From NCBI RefSeq assembly GCF_031157355.1, contig NZ_JAVIFT010000004.1, forward strand, positions 248,001-312,000: 64,000 bases of DNA, given 5' to 3'. Source of the stretch: Hyphomicrobium sp. LHD-15. GTDB lineage: Bacteria; Pseudomonadota; Alphaproteobacteria; Rhizobiales; Hyphomicrobiaceae. Numbering within the stretch: the stretch's first letter is position 1; every line of letters starts with the position of its first letter. Below are positions 38,667 to 47,170 of this stretch, piece after piece. Under the pieces are notes generated by a model. That model was not told the origin of the DNA. It did no database searches and was given only the letters and a program-made list of their open reading frames with translations. Made by a program: the position numbers and the translations under genes.

Positions 38667-38930
38667 TTAAGCCATCGCCTTCACGCGTTGAGTGAGACGC
38701 GAGACCTTGCGGCTTGCGGTCTTCGGATGCATGACGCCCTTCTGGGCCGTGCGCACGAGAGACGGCTCGGCGGACTTGAGCGCAGAGATCGCGGCGTCCT
38801 TGTTGCCCGACGCGATGGCTTCCTCAACCTTACGAACCTCGGTCTTCACGGCCGAGCGGCGGTTCTTGTTGACCTCAGTCCGGCTGATCATCTGCCGAGC
38901 TGCCTTCTTCGCCGACTTCGTATTGGCCAT
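38667..38930 (-). CDS. rpsT: 30S ribosomal protein S20
   Basis: An 87-residue basic, three-helix ribosomal protein that binds 16S rRNA early in 30S assembly. It opens with [26 protein letters not shown] and ends [15 protein letters not shown], matching S20 throughout. AAGGA lies about ten bases before ATG 38930. It is a single-gene unit with a strong terminator. rpsT close to dnaA is a usual alphaproteobacterial arrangement. Confidence 0.98.
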   Translation of the reverse strand: MANTKSAKKAARQMISRTEVNKNRRSAVKTEVRKVEEAIASGNKDAAISALKSAEPSLVRTAQKGVMHPKTASRKVSRLTQRVKAMA

Positions 38931-39194
38931 AAACGCTATCCTTCTCTATCTTTCAGGCCCTGTCCGCTCGGGACGGGCGATACGATTGTTCTAATGCGTA
39001 CAGGGGCTTAGCCCAGCCGCATCCGCTCGCCTCGTCCGACTTCTCCAGCACGGGCTCAAATGCGTTTACCGCCCGAAACACGAGTTTCGAGCGGCTCTGT
39101 GGCAGGTCTATAGCTTTGGGGCCTATCCGCGGTCAACGGATTTGGCATTTTCCGGGCGTTTACGCCGCTCCCTGGCACCATACCGGGTTGCCGC

Positions 39195-39749
39195 TCAGTC
39201 ATCTTTCCATTTGATCGAGCAGCCCACGGAGGGGATCTGGTCGGCCGGCCCGCGGCCGGTTTCAGCCACGCCCTTCATAGCTTCGAACAGGTCGCGACGG
39301 GCATCAGGTGGGGCCGCGTCCTTGCGGCTGGCATCGAGGCGGCCGCGGTACTGAAGCGCAAGATCTTGGTTAAAGCCGAAAAAATCGGGCGTGCAGACGG
39401 CGCCATAGCGGCGGGCGACGTCCTGGCTTTCGTCGTAGAGGTAGGGGAACGGGAAGCCGTTTGCCTTCGCCACCTCCTTCATCCGCGGGAAGCTGTCTTC
39501 CGGGTAGGTCTGCGCATCGTTGGAGGAAATGGCCACCGACGCAATGCCGAGCGCGGCGAGATCGGCCGCGTCGCGCACAATGCGGTCCAGAATGGCCTGC
39601 ACATAGGGGCAATGGTTGCAGATAAACATAACCAGCGTCCCCTTTGGGCCGCGCAGCTCGTCCAGCGTGTAGATCCGGCCGTCGGTCGCAGACAGCCGGA
39701 AGGACGGCGCCTTCCAACCGAAATCGCAGACAGGGGTTGCCTCGGCCAT
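39195..39749 (-). CDS. Thioredoxin-fold (redoxin/AhpC-TSA) protein
   Basis: A 184-residue peroxiredoxin-like protein of the thioredoxin family. CDFGWKAPSFRLSATDGRIYTLDEL opens the fold, and the active-site motif is FICNHCPYVQAI, giving a CNHC pair near residues 44-47. AISSNDAQTYPEDSF and ARRYGAVCTPDFFGF follow, with the cis-proline in CTPDFF. It probably reduces disulfides or peroxides in the cytoplasm; no signal peptide is seen from ATG 39749, which has GGAG eight bases upstream. The longer frame upstream is unlikely, as it would read through repeats. It shares a 304-base gap rich in palindromes with the divergent channel gene. Confidence 0.9.
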   Translation of the reverse strand: MAEATPVCDFGWKAPSFRLSATDGRIYTLDELRGPKGTLVMFICNHCPYVQAILDRIVRDAADLAALGIASVAISSNDAQTYPEDSFPRMKEVAKANGFPFPYLYDESQDVARRYGAVCTPDFFGFNQDLALQYRGRLDASRKDAAPPDARRDLFEAMKGVAETGRGPADQIPSVGCSIKWKDD

Positions 39750-39847
39750 CCGATAACTCCGTTTTTTCGATCGCGTGTTTCTGCGCGGATATATGTGGCA
39801 CACGAGGCCTCCGCGAAAGCCTGTGTTTGAAGCGGCAAGACAGTTCG

Positions 39848-39954
39848 GTGAGACCGATGATTCACGCTTCAGGCATTTCCTGCGCTCCCGATTCACGCCG
39901 CGCCCGGATAGGGGGCGCGACGATCGGAGCGCGTGGGCCTGAAGCGATCATGGT
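39848..39954. repeat. Expanded composite palindrome
   Basis: The two halves of the CGCTTCAGG repeat are separated by about 60 bases that are themselves nested inverted repeats. The pairs are CGCTTCAGGC (39865-39874) with GCCTGAAGCG (39937-39946), GCGCTCCCGAT (39882-39892) with ATCGGAGCGC (39923-39932), and CGCGCCC (39899-39905) with GGGCGCG (39913-39919). RNA from either strand could form one long rod-like hairpin. Confidence 0.75.
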
Positions 39955-39960
39955 GGTCTT

Positions 39961-40018
39961 TAGTGAGACCGATGATTCACGCTTCAGGCTGGTAGGGCCT
40001 GAAGCGATCATGGTCTAG
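39961..40018. repeat. 58-bp palindromic repeat, copy identical to 48265-48322
   Basis: Runs from TAGTGAGACCGATGATTCA to ATCATGGTCTAG. The central stem CGCTTCAGGC (39980-39989) pairs with GCCTGAAGCG (39997-40006). Outer arms GACC..ATGAT and ATCATGGTC also pair. All 58 bases match the copy at 48265-48322. It ends 35 bases before the channel gene. Confidence 0.85.
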
Positions 40019-40053
40019 GATCTACCGAAGGGCATGGCGAGGGGTTACGGCCC

Positions 40054-41328
40054 ATGGATGTAAGGCGTGGGGATCTCAGGCGCGAGATAAGCGCTCGCGC
40101 GTTCGTCGCGGCCGATGCGCTGAAGCGGACGCTTCGGCCGAAGAGCGACGAGGGGCAGGCCGTGCCGCACTCCGTTGCCGCCTGGCGGCGGCGCATCTTC
40201 GAGATCATCGAGATCGGCCATGGCGAAAGCCGCGCGAGCCGCATCTTCGATACCGCGATCGTCACGCTCATCCTGCTCAACATCGCAGCCTTCGTCGCCG
40301 AGACGGTGCCGTGGCTGTCGGCAGCCTACGCTCCCTACTTCACCGCGTTCGAGATCTTTTCGGTCGTGGTGTTCAGCATCGAATACGGCTTGAGGCTGTG
40401 GACGGCCGTCGAGGTGCCCTTCCTAAAACGCCTGCCGGCCTGGAAGGCGCGCCTGACGCTCGCGCTGCGACCGGCCCTGCTGATCGACCTTCTCGCGATC
40501 CTTCCGTTCTTCCTCGGCATGTTCCTCTCGATCGATCTGCGCATCCTGCGCGCGCTCAGGCTGTTGCGCTTCTTCAAGCTGTCGCGCTATTCGCCGGCGA
40601 TGCACACGCTCTTGCGCGTGCTCGTCAACGAGCAGCGGGCCCTGATCGGAGCGGGACTTCTGCTGCTCACGGTCGTGCTCTTTGCCTCGACCGGCATCTA
40701 CTACATCGAAGGCAGCGCCCAGCCCGACAAATTCGGAAGCGTGCCGGACGCCGCCTGGTGGGCGATCGCGACGCTGACGACGGTCGGCTACGGCGATGTC
40801 GCGCCGATCACCACATTTGGACGGCTGTTCGGATCGGTCGTCATGGTGACGGGACTTTGCATCCTGGCGCTGCCGGTGGCGATCATCTCGGCGGGGTTTG
40901 CGCAGGAGCTCGGCCGTCGCGATTTCGTCGTCACATGGTCGCTGATGTCGCGCATTCCGCTGCTCGCGGATCTCGAAGCGGGCGTCGTCGAGAAGATCAT
41001 GCCGCTGCTGCAGGCCCACAACCTGCCCCCGAACGTCGAGGTGCTCGGCGAAGAGCAGGTCGGAAACGCCATTTTCTTCATCGCGTCCGGTCAGGTGCTG
41101 CTGCGATCCACCGAAGGCGAGCGGATCTATTCCAAAGGCGATTTCTTCGGCGTTGTCGCGATGCTGGAGCGCGATTTCACACAAGGATCGTTCGTGACGA
41201 AATCCAAGTGCCGCCTCTTGAAACTGCACAGCGAGGATTTCCATCGGCTGGAAACCGCAAGCCCCGAGATCGGAGAGCTGCTGAGGCGCAAAGCCCGCGA
41301 GCGGCGCGAGGAGAGCGCGGCAACCTGA
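40054..41328 (+). CDS. Six-helix potassium channel with C-terminal cyclic-nucleotide-binding-like domain
   Basis: A 424-residue inner-membrane channel similar in layout to MlotiK1. A basic N-terminus precedes S1-S4, and S4 contains LRILRALRLLRFFKL. The pore has WWAIATLTTVGYGDVAP, with the potassium selectivity filter TTVGYGD at 242-248. S6 follows, then a CNB-like domain from about 290. The phosphate-binding cassette reads GDFFGVVAMLERDFTQGSFV at 362-381; the Arg-Ala/Ser of true cyclic-nucleotide binders (R[AS]AT) is replaced by TQGS. It is therefore a potassium channel for which cAMP gating is doubtful. It ends exactly where the convergent murI ends, with no gap. Confidence 0.88.
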   Translation: MDVRRGDLRREISARAFVAADALKRTLRPKSDEGQAVPHSVAAWRRRIFEIIEIGHGESRASRIFDTAIVTLILLNIAAFVAETVPWLSAAYAPYFTAFEIFSVVVFSIEYGLRLWTAVEVPFLKRLPAWKARLTLALRPALLIDLLAILPFFLGMFLSIDLRILRALRLLRFFKLSRYSPAMHTLLRVLVNEQRALIGAGLLLLTVVLFASTGIYYIEGSAQPDKFGSVPDAAWWAIATLTTVGYGDVAPITTFGRLFGSVVMVTGLCILALPVAIISAGFAQELGRRDFVVTWSLMSRIPLLADLEAGVVEKIMPLLQAHNLPPNVEVLGEEQVGNAIFFIASGQVLLRSTEGERIYSKGDFFGVVAMLERDFTQGSFVTKSKCRLLKLHSEDFHRLETASPEIGELLRRKARERREESAAT

Positions 41329-42186
41329 TCAGGTGTCGAGATGCTGGAAGCGCAGCCCTTCGCCTGCAAAGACGCGCGCGCCCGCGCTCGCTTCCTCGGG
41401 ATTGCCGGTCGTCAGCAGCACGAGCGACGGCTGAGGCCGAATCTCGCCTTTGAAGCGCGGATGGCGCGAAAGATAATCCTCGAGGCTGTCAGCGACGATC
41501 TCCGGCTGCGAGAGAATGCGCGTCGCCGGCGGCAGATGGCGCCGGAACAGATGCTCGACGAGCGGAAAATGCGTGCATCCGAGGATCGCGCGATGCAGCG
41601 GCTCGCCGTTGGCCTGCGCCATCGCGCCGTCGATGCCTTCCTTGACGAGGCGTTCAAGCTCCGGCTCCGCGACGCCGCGCTCGATGGCGCCGGCCAGCTC
41701 AGAGCAGACCTGCTGGATTACCGTCACCTTCGGACAGCGCTTCCGGATCTCCTCGGCGTAGACGTTGGAGGCGATGGTGCGCGTGGTGCCGAACACGGCG
41801 ATGCGGTCGGTCAGGAATTTCTGCGGGTACTGCGGCGTGGTGACGGCCCACGGCGTCTGGGTCGCGGCTTCCACGGTCGGCGCGACGATGCCGACAATGT
41901 TGTAGCCCTCGGCCTTCCAGGGCGTCTCCGGCAGCCACGTCGTCTGCAGGCGGCGCGCCGCCACTGCGGTCGCGGTATTGCAGCCGAGCACGACCAGCTT
42001 GCAGCCGCGCCGGAAAAGCGTTTCGACCGACGCACGCGTCAGCTCGATGATTTCTTCGGAGGGCCGATTGCCGTAGGGAACGTGGGCGTGGTCGCCGAGA
42101 TAGACAAAGGAAAGCTCAGGGAAGCGCGCCGTCAACGCGCGCAGAACGGTAAGCCCCCCAAGGCCGGAATCGAAGACACCAATCAT
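41329..42186 (-). CDS. murI: Glutamate racemase
   Basis: A 285-residue cytosolic racemase making D-glutamate for peptidoglycan. The two catalytic cysteines are in LVVLGCNTATAVA and ILGCTHFPLVEHLF, and the N-terminal Asp-Ser is in IGVFDSGLGGLTVL. YLGDHAHVPYGNRP is a family block. Length is usual. It abuts the channel gene tail to tail and is preceded by a 96-base gap after fabI. Confidence 0.96.
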   Translation of the reverse strand: MIGVFDSGLGGLTVLRALTARFPELSFVYLGDHAHVPYGNRPSEEIIELTRASVETLFRRGCKLVVLGCNTATAVAARRLQTTWLPETPWKAEGYNIVGIVAPTVEAATQTPWAVTTPQYPQKFLTDRIAVFGTTRTIASNVYAEEIRKRCPKVTVIQQVCSELAGAIERGVAEPELERLVKEGIDGAMAQANGEPLHRAILGCTHFPLVEHLFRRHLPPATRILSQPEIVADSLEDYLSRHPRFKGEIRPQPSLVLLTTGNPEEASAGARVFAGEGLRFQHLDT

Positions 42187-42282
42187 GGAGTCCCTTGATT
42201 GCGAGGGTGAGCCCGCCGGGTCAATCGGCTTCTAGAGCCCCTCACCCGGCCGAGCCCTGCTCGCTCCCCGATTTTGTATCGC

Positions 42283-43152
42283 TTATTCCGCAGCCTCGGA
42301 TGGCGAGCGACCGACGGCAGTGGTTTCCTGATCCGCTGCCTTGAGCGCATCGAGCGTCGGCATCGCGACTGTATTGTAGCCGCAGTCGACGAAATGAACT
42401 TCGCCAGTGACCGCACCCGACAGCGGCGAAAGCAGATAAAGCGCCGCGCCGCCGATCTCGTCGAGCGTCGGCGTCCGACGGAGCGGTGCATGATCGCGCT
42501 GATAGTTGAAGATCACGCGGGCATCCGACACGCCGGCACCAGCCAGCGTGCGCATGACACCAGCCGAGAGCGCGTTGACGCGAATGCCCTGCGTCCCGAA
42601 GTCCGCGGCGAGATAGCGAACGCTCGCCTCGAGCGCGGCCTTGGCGACGCCCATGACGTTATAGGACGGCACCCAGCGCGTCGCGCCGCCGTAGCTCAGC
42701 GTCAGAAGCGAGCCGCCGTTCGGCATGACGGCCGCCGCACGCTTTGCGATCTCGGTGAACGAGAAGCAGGAGATGACCATCGTGTTGGTGAAGTTATCGC
42801 GCGTCGTGTCGGCGTAGCGGCCAGCAAGCTCGCGGCGATCGGAGAAGGCAAGCGCGTGGACGACGAAGTCGATCGTGCCCCACTTGTTCTTGATCTCTTC
42901 GAAGACGGCATCGACGCTGGCGAGATCGGACACGTCACAGGGGACGATGATCTCCGAGTTGACCGACTGGGCCAGCGGAATAGCGCGGCGGCCGAATGCG
43001 TCACCCTGATAGGTGAAGGCGAGCTTGGCACCTTGCCCAGCCAGAACGCGCGCGATGCCCCAGGCGATCGAGCGGTCATTCGCAACGCCCATAACCAAGC
43101 CACGCTTGCCAGCCAAGAGCGGACCAGGTTTCGCAACATCAAAATCGGCCAT
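42283..43152 (-). CDS. fabI: Enoyl-[acyl-carrier-protein] reductase (NADH)
   Basis: A 289-residue short-chain dehydrogenase of the FabI type, catalysing the last step of each fatty acid elongation round. RGLVMGVANDRSIAWGIARVLAGQGA is the NAD-binding start, and the catalytic Tyr-x6-Lys is in YNVMGVAKAALE. ALAFSDRRELAGRY and LRRTPTLDEIGGAALYLLSPL are typical. ATG 43152 (MADFDVAKPG) is preferred to an upstream start at 43224. It is the third gene of a fabA-fabB-fabI run, a conserved Hyphomicrobiales order beside irr. Confidence 0.96.
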   Translation of the reverse strand: MADFDVAKPGPLLAGKRGLVMGVANDRSIAWGIARVLAGQGAKLAFTYQGDAFGRRAIPLAQSVNSEIIVPCDVSDLASVDAVFEEIKNKWGTIDFVVHALAFSDRRELAGRYADTTRDNFTNTMVISCFSFTEIAKRAAAVMPNGGSLLTLSYGGATRWVPSYNVMGVAKAALEASVRYLAADFGTQGIRVNALSAGVMRTLAGAGVSDARVIFNYQRDHAPLRRTPTLDEIGGAALYLLSPLSGAVTGEVHFVDCGYNTVAMPTLDALKAADQETTAVGRSPSEAAE

Positions 43153-43279
43153 CGACGTCCTCGCACTCGCACCAAATTTGCGGCCGATCTCAAACCAGCC
43201 GCGCCCATTTTTATATACTCTCATGCTCGGATCGTCCTTAAGGGCGTGATGCCCCTATGGCGCGAACCCGTGCAAGAAT

Positions 43280-44512
43280 TCAGCCATTATAGCGGCGGAA
43301 CGCCAGAGTTGCATTTGTTCCGCCGAATCCGAAGCTGTTCGACATGACACAGTTAAGCTCAGTGTTGTCGATACGGCTGCGAACGATCGGCATATCCTCG
43401 AACGCGGGATCCAGCTCCTCGATATTGGCGCTCTCGCAAATGAACCCGTTGTTCATCATAAGCAACGAGAAGATGCTTTCCTGCACCCCGATAGCCCCCA
43501 ACGAATGTCCCGAAAGTGACTTGGTGGCTGAAATTTTTGGAATTTCCTGGCCGGCGAACACCTCGCGGATGGCCTCGATCTCCTTCAAGTCGCCAACCGG
43601 CGTCGCGGTCGCGTGCGGATTGATGTAGTCGACGGGGCCGATGCCCTTGTCGTCGAAGCCCTTCATCGCAAGGCGCATGCAACGGGCCGCGCCCTCGCCT
43701 GATGGGGCAACCATATCGAAGCCGTCCGAGGTCGCGGCGTAGCCCACGATCTCACCGTAGATCTTGGCGCCGCGCGCCTTCGCGCGCTCAAGCTCTTCCA
43801 ACACCAGAACACCGGCGCCGCCCGCAATCACGAACCCGTCGCGGTTTTTGTCGTAGGCGCGGCTGGCCGTTGCCGGCGTGTCGTTGTAGCGCGAGGACAT
43901 GGCGCCCATGGCGTCGAACAGAACGGACAGCGTCCAGTCCAGCTCCTCGCAACCGCCGGCAAACATCACATCCTGCTTGCCCCACTGGATCATCTCGGCG
44001 GCGTTGCCGATGCAGTGGGCCGACGTCGAACAGGCCGACGAAATCGAGTAGTTGACGCCCTTGATCTGGAAGCTCGTTGCAAGCGCCGCGGAGGGACCGG
44101 AGCACATGCCTTTCGGAACCTCGAAGGGGCCGACCTTCTTGGGATCTTTCTCGCGAGCGGTATCGGCCGCCCAAACGATGGCGCGCGTCGAGGGGCCGCC
44201 CGAGCCCATGATGATGCCGGTGCGCTCGTTGACGACCTCGCCGGGTTCGAGCCCTGAATCGCGGATCGCCTGATCCATCGCGATGTAGTTCCAGCCGACG
44301 CCGGCTTCCATGAAGCGCTTCGGCTTGCGCGGAACCTGGGCTTCCCAATCAAGCTGCGGATCGCCGTGCACCTGGCAACGGAAACCAAGCTCGGCATATT
44401 TCTCGGCGCGAACAATGCCAGATTTGCCTTCGCGCAACGACGCGAGCACCTCTTGGGTCGTGTTTCCAATGGAAGACACGATCCCCATGCCGGTGACGAC
44501 TACTCGTCTCAT
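43280..44512 (-). CDS. fabB: Beta-ketoacyl-ACP synthase I
   Basis: A 410-residue condensing enzyme needed to elongate unsaturated acyl chains made by FabA. The Cys-His-His triad is visible: [23 protein letters not shown] and [10 protein letters not shown]. The C-terminal [15 protein letters not shown] is diagnostic. ATG 44512 ([10 protein letters not shown]) begins the first strand; the longer frame upstream reads through a repeat. It follows fabA by 221 bases, a gap occupied by a palindromic element that could tune the relative level of the two enzymes. Confidence 0.96.
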   Translation of the reverse strand: MRRVVVTGMGIVSSIGNTTQEVLASLREGKSGIVRAEKYAELGFRCQVHGDPQLDWEAQVPRKPKRFMEAGVGWNYIAMDQAIRDSGLEPGEVVNERTGIIMGSGGPSTRAIVWAADTAREKDPKKVGPFEVPKGMCSGPSAALATSFQIKGVNYSISSACSTSAHCIGNAAEMIQWGKQDVMFAGGCEELDWTLSVLFDAMGAMSSRYNDTPATASRAYDKNRDGFVIAGGAGVLVLEELERAKARGAKIYGEIVGYAATSDGFDMVAPSGEGAARCMRLAMKGFDDKGIGPVDYINPHATATPVGDLKEIEAIREVFAGQEIPKISATKSLSGHSLGAIGVQESIFSLLMMNNGFICESANIEELDPAFEDMPIVRSRIDNTELNCVMSNSFGFGGTNATLAFRRYNG

Positions 44513-44593
44513 CGACAACCCCTTCCTCGCCCGCGCTCCAGAGTGGTCCGCCCTCTCTTCGGAGGCGCAGAGCAACTCTAGTTCTTTCGTTTG

Positions 44594-44705
44594 TCGTGCT
44601 TCTTATCGGACTTGGTCCCCTGCATGGCTTCGCCATGACCCGGTTCCCACTTTTCCTGAAGCACTTAGCTTATTCGTTCGTCGTGCTTCTTTTCGGAAGC
44701 ACTCC
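44594..44705. repeat. RPE-like repeat and partial second copy between fabA and fabB
   Basis: The stretch has GTCGTGCTTCTTATCGGA, a small hairpin CATGGC-TTC-GCCATG, CCGGTTCCCACTTTTCC and GAAGCACTT, then a partial second copy CGTCGTGCTTCTTTTCGGA with GAAGCACT. Words match the elements at 180-222 and 16062-16200. Confidence 0.55.
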
Positions 44706-44733
44706 AGACCACCGTTTTATACGATAATTTGGT

Positions 44734-45270
44734 TTATCCGGCGGCCGGCGCTTCACCCGCCTCGAAAAGGCCGACGCGCAGGTCGGTCGCCGTATAGATG
44801 ACCTGGCCGTCCGCCTTCAGGGTTCCATCTGCAATCGCAAGCTTCAGGCGGCGCAGAATGACCCGCTTCAGGTCCACGACATACTCGACCTTCTTGACCG
44901 TCGGGAGGACCATGCCGGTGAATTTTACCTCTCCGACGCCCAGAGCGCGACCCCGGCCTGGTGCGCCGAGCCAGCCCAGAAAGAAGCCGGTCAGCTGCCA
45001 GAGCGCATCCAGTCCCAAGCATCCGGGCATCACCGGATCGCCCTGGAAATGGCATTTGAAAAACCAATCGAGCCGCTCATTGCCCTCGACGGCAAGCTCG
45101 GCAACGATCTGGCCCTTGTCGTGGGCTCCTTGTTTTTCGGAGATATGTGAGATGCGGTCGAACATCAACATGGGGGGAAGCGGCAATTGTGCGTTGCCAG
45201 GACCGAACAGCTCGCCCCGTCCGCACGCCAACAAATCCTCGAAATCATAGCTAAAACGGCGCTCGGCCAT
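44734..45270 (-). CDS. fabA: 3-hydroxydecanoyl-ACP dehydratase/isomerase
   Basis: A 178-residue hot-dog-fold enzyme that dehydrates 3-hydroxydecanoyl-ACP and isomerises the product to the cis-3 form, starting anaerobic-type unsaturated fatty acid synthesis. The active-site His is in [27 protein letters not shown], with the Asp on the following helix. [12 protein letters not shown] is a family block. It is first in the fabA-fabB-fabI run and divergent from irr across 366 bases. That arrangement raises the possibility of iron-linked control of membrane lipid synthesis. Confidence 0.97.
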   Translation of the reverse strand: MAERRFSYDFEDLLACGRGELFGPGNAQLPLPPMLMFDRISHISEKQGAHDKGQIVAELAVEGNERLDWFFKCHFQGDPVMPGCLGLDALWQLTGFFLGWLGAPGRGRALGVGEVKFTGMVLPTVKKVEYVVDLKRVILRRLKLAIADGTLKADGQVIYTATDLRVGLFEAGEAPAAG

Positions 45271-45636
45271 TGATCGGCTCTATCCCTCTGTGACAGTTTT
45301 TATCGACAACGCCCCTGCGCGACACTTCCGGAACCGCTCCGAGCCGCGTTGTCCTAGCACATCCGACTGACGTTCAAACGATAATCAGAGGCACCGTCAA
45401 GGGAGCGCATGGAAAAGGTGACGTATTGTCCAGTGGAGGGCAGGCGGTGCCCGACCCGACCCGCGGCGGGCCAAAAACCTAGAAACGATCCAGAAAGGAC
45501 CTTCAAAACAGAGCCTTGAGCCGACTTGCGATCCGCGAGCGCTGATTCTATACTGACGTACTTGAGAGAATCTGGCTCCCGTCATGATCAGGCCCAAGGG
45601 CGCGGTCACTGGAGCTTATTGGGTTTGGCGCTTTCC
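45271..45636. promoter_or_regulatory. fabA/irr divergent intergenic region
   Basis: A 366-base gap that must hold both promoters. I see no convincing iron-control element (TTTAGAA-type inverted repeat) and no clear -35/-10 boxes. No gene-like frame is present apart from an unlikely upstream extension of irr. Confidence 0.35.
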
Positions 45637-46104
45637 ATGAACGACGACGTCTTTGACGACCAGAACAGCGATGCCACGGCAGACAGCAATCTGGCGCCGA
45701 TGCAATCGGCCATTGCCGAACGCCTGCGAGAAGCGGGCCTGCGTCCGACGCGCCAGCGCGTCGCGCTCGGCGAACTGCTGTTCGGGGGAGAAGACCGGCA
45801 CGTTTCGGCCGAGATGCTGCACGCCGAGGCGCTCGCGTTGGGCGAACAGGTTTCGCTGGCAACGGTCTACAACACGCTGCACCAGTTCACCGGCGCCGGA
45901 TTGCTGCGCGAGCTCGCGATCGACGGCGGCAAGGCGTATTTCGATACCAACACCTCGAACCACAACCACTTCTTCATCGAAGCGGACGGCGAGCTGATGG
46001 ACATCCCGGGTGACTCGATCCGGGTCGACGGTTTGCCGGAGCCGCCGGAAGGCATGATGGTAAGCCACATCGACGTCGTGGTGCGCCTAGTCCCCAAGGG
46101 CTGA
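45637..46104 (+). CDS. irr: Iron response regulator (Irr, Fur family)
   Basis: A 155-residue Fur-family regulator of the Irr type, which in rhizobia senses haem/iron status and represses haem and iron-dependent genes under iron limitation. The winged helix is LREAGLRPTRQRVALGELLFGGEDRHVSAEMLHAEALALG, followed by VSLATVYNTLHQFTGAGLLREL and the dimerisation part with TSNHNHFFIEADGELMDIPGDSI. Fur-type C-terminal CxxC pairs are absent, as in Irr. ATG 45637 (MNDDVFDDQNSD) is chosen; the binding site is weak, and an upstream start would add an unconserved tail. A strong terminator follows. Confidence 0.92.
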   Translation: MNDDVFDDQNSDATADSNLAPMQSAIAERLREAGLRPTRQRVALGELLFGGEDRHVSAEMLHAEALALGEQVSLATVYNTLHQFTGAGLLRELAIDGGKAYFDTNTSNHNHFFIEADGELMDIPGDSIRVDGLPEPPEGMMVSHIDVVVRLVPKG

Positions 46105-46143
46105 GTTCCGAGGGCTGAGCTGCCAAGCAGCGGCACTCATTCA

Positions 46144-46170
46144 AACGCGCAGCATCGCTGCGCGTTTTTT
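46144..46170 (+). terminator. Rho-independent terminator of irr
   Basis: AACGCGCAGC (46144-46153) pairs with GCTGCGCGTT (46157-46166) around ATC, followed by a T run to 46170. It is 40 bases after the irr stop. Confidence 0.9.
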
Positions 46171-46225
46171 GTTTGTCGAAACCCGCGCGCAGTCGCGGCG
46201 CAGACGTCCGCCCGCTTCCGTCCGC

Positions 46226-46774
46226 CTATTTCACCACTTCGTTCTCGTAGACGCCCCAGAGCTGATTCTGCGGCATGTATCCCCGGAAACGGTCGATCGA
46301 GACGCGGCACCAGCGGCCGTCGCAGCCATGGATATTCGCAATCACGCCGGCCTCCACGTTCACCACTGCGCGGGAGCCGTCGCTATCGTCGTTTCGAACC
46401 GGGACTTGAGGCGAAGGCTTACCCGCCTTCACGTCCCACGGCGTCACGAGGGCGGTGCGCCGCCCCGACAGCAGCGATTGCAGCACCCATCCGGTCGCGC
46501 CCTCAGCGTCACGAACCTGGCGCCAGCCTTCGAATTCACTCAGAACCTCGACCGGCAGACCGGCTCGGCGGTAAACCCACGAGGTCGGATAGTCGGTTCC
46601 CGGACCTGCGCGCAGGTTCACGCGGTCCGATTTCAGACTGACAAAACGAGGGATTGGCAGTCCGCTCTCGGACGTCCCGGCCTTGCCCGGCGCCTGTGCG
46701 ATCGCGGCCCCCGCCCAAACCCCACATAGAGGAAATGCCGCCAACCTCGCGGCGGCTCGCCAGCTCAATCGCAT
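46226..46774 (-). CDS. Secreted protein with two bacterial SH3 domains
   Basis: A 182-residue exported protein. The signal peptide MRLSWRAAARLAAFPLCGVWAGAAIAQA is cleaved near residue 28. Two SH3-like domains follow: the first at about 45-105, with KSDRVNLRAGPGTDYPTSWVYRRAGLPVEVL and DAEGATGWVLQSLLSGRR; the second at about 130-180, with VVNVEAGVIANIHGCDGRWCRVSI. Such domains bind cell wall or proteins in the periplasm. ATG 46774 is supported by GGGAGCGGAG and the signal peptide. It is a single-gene unit convergent with irr. Confidence 0.85.
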   Translation of the reverse strand: MRLSWRAAARLAAFPLCGVWAGAAIAQAPGKAGTSESGLPIPRFVSLKSDRVNLRAGPGTDYPTSWVYRRAGLPVEVLSEFEGWRQVRDAEGATGWVLQSLLSGRRTALVTPWDVKAGKPSPQVPVRNDDSDGSRAVVNVEAGVIANIHGCDGRWCRVSIDRFRGYMPQNQLWGVYENEVVK

Positions 46775-47170
46775 CTCCGCTCCCGCACATCCTGCTTCGA
46801 ACAGGTAAACCCGCCCGTTCGGACCGTATCGCCGTTTCACGCCAGATCACGGCCCCCAAGCGCCCGAATCGGCCGGATTATCGCCCCGGCCCCGCCAAAT
46901 GGGGGCGGTTGGCCGAAATCCGGACGATCCATCACTTTGTCACGGCCGCAACCTTCTGTTAGACACTGCCTGATCCTAGAGAACGTTCGCTTTGCATAGA
47001 ATTGGATCGTGGTGCAAACGTGCTCTAAATCCTTGTTTTAGAGTTTGTTCAACCTACGCGATGCCCGCAAAGAAAGTCCTCAGAGCCTAAACCCTCTATC
47101 TGTCGCATTTTACTCGGCGGACCCCCGTTCGCTTCGTCGGAAAATGCTCCATGCCGCCGGTGGAAGAGAT
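46775..47170. other. Intergenic region upstream of the hydroxyacid dehydrogenase
   Basis: A 396-base divergent gap with no credible gene. It holds an imperfect palindrome at 46977-47027 and the promoters of the two flanking genes, which I cannot define. Confidence 0.35.
46977..47027. repeat. Imperfect palindrome with GCTCTA-type end
   Basis: TAGAGaACGTT...TTGCA on the left pairs with TGCAAACGTGCTCTA on the right. The TGCAAACGTGCTCTA end resembles the common Rhizobiales element ending GATCATGCTCTA. Confidence 0.45.

Noticed and set aside
47045-47170. A 42-residue extension of the hydroxyacid dehydrogenase
   Set aside because: Not seen in the family's fold, which begins at KKPVVIVTRKLP, and no better binding site supports it.
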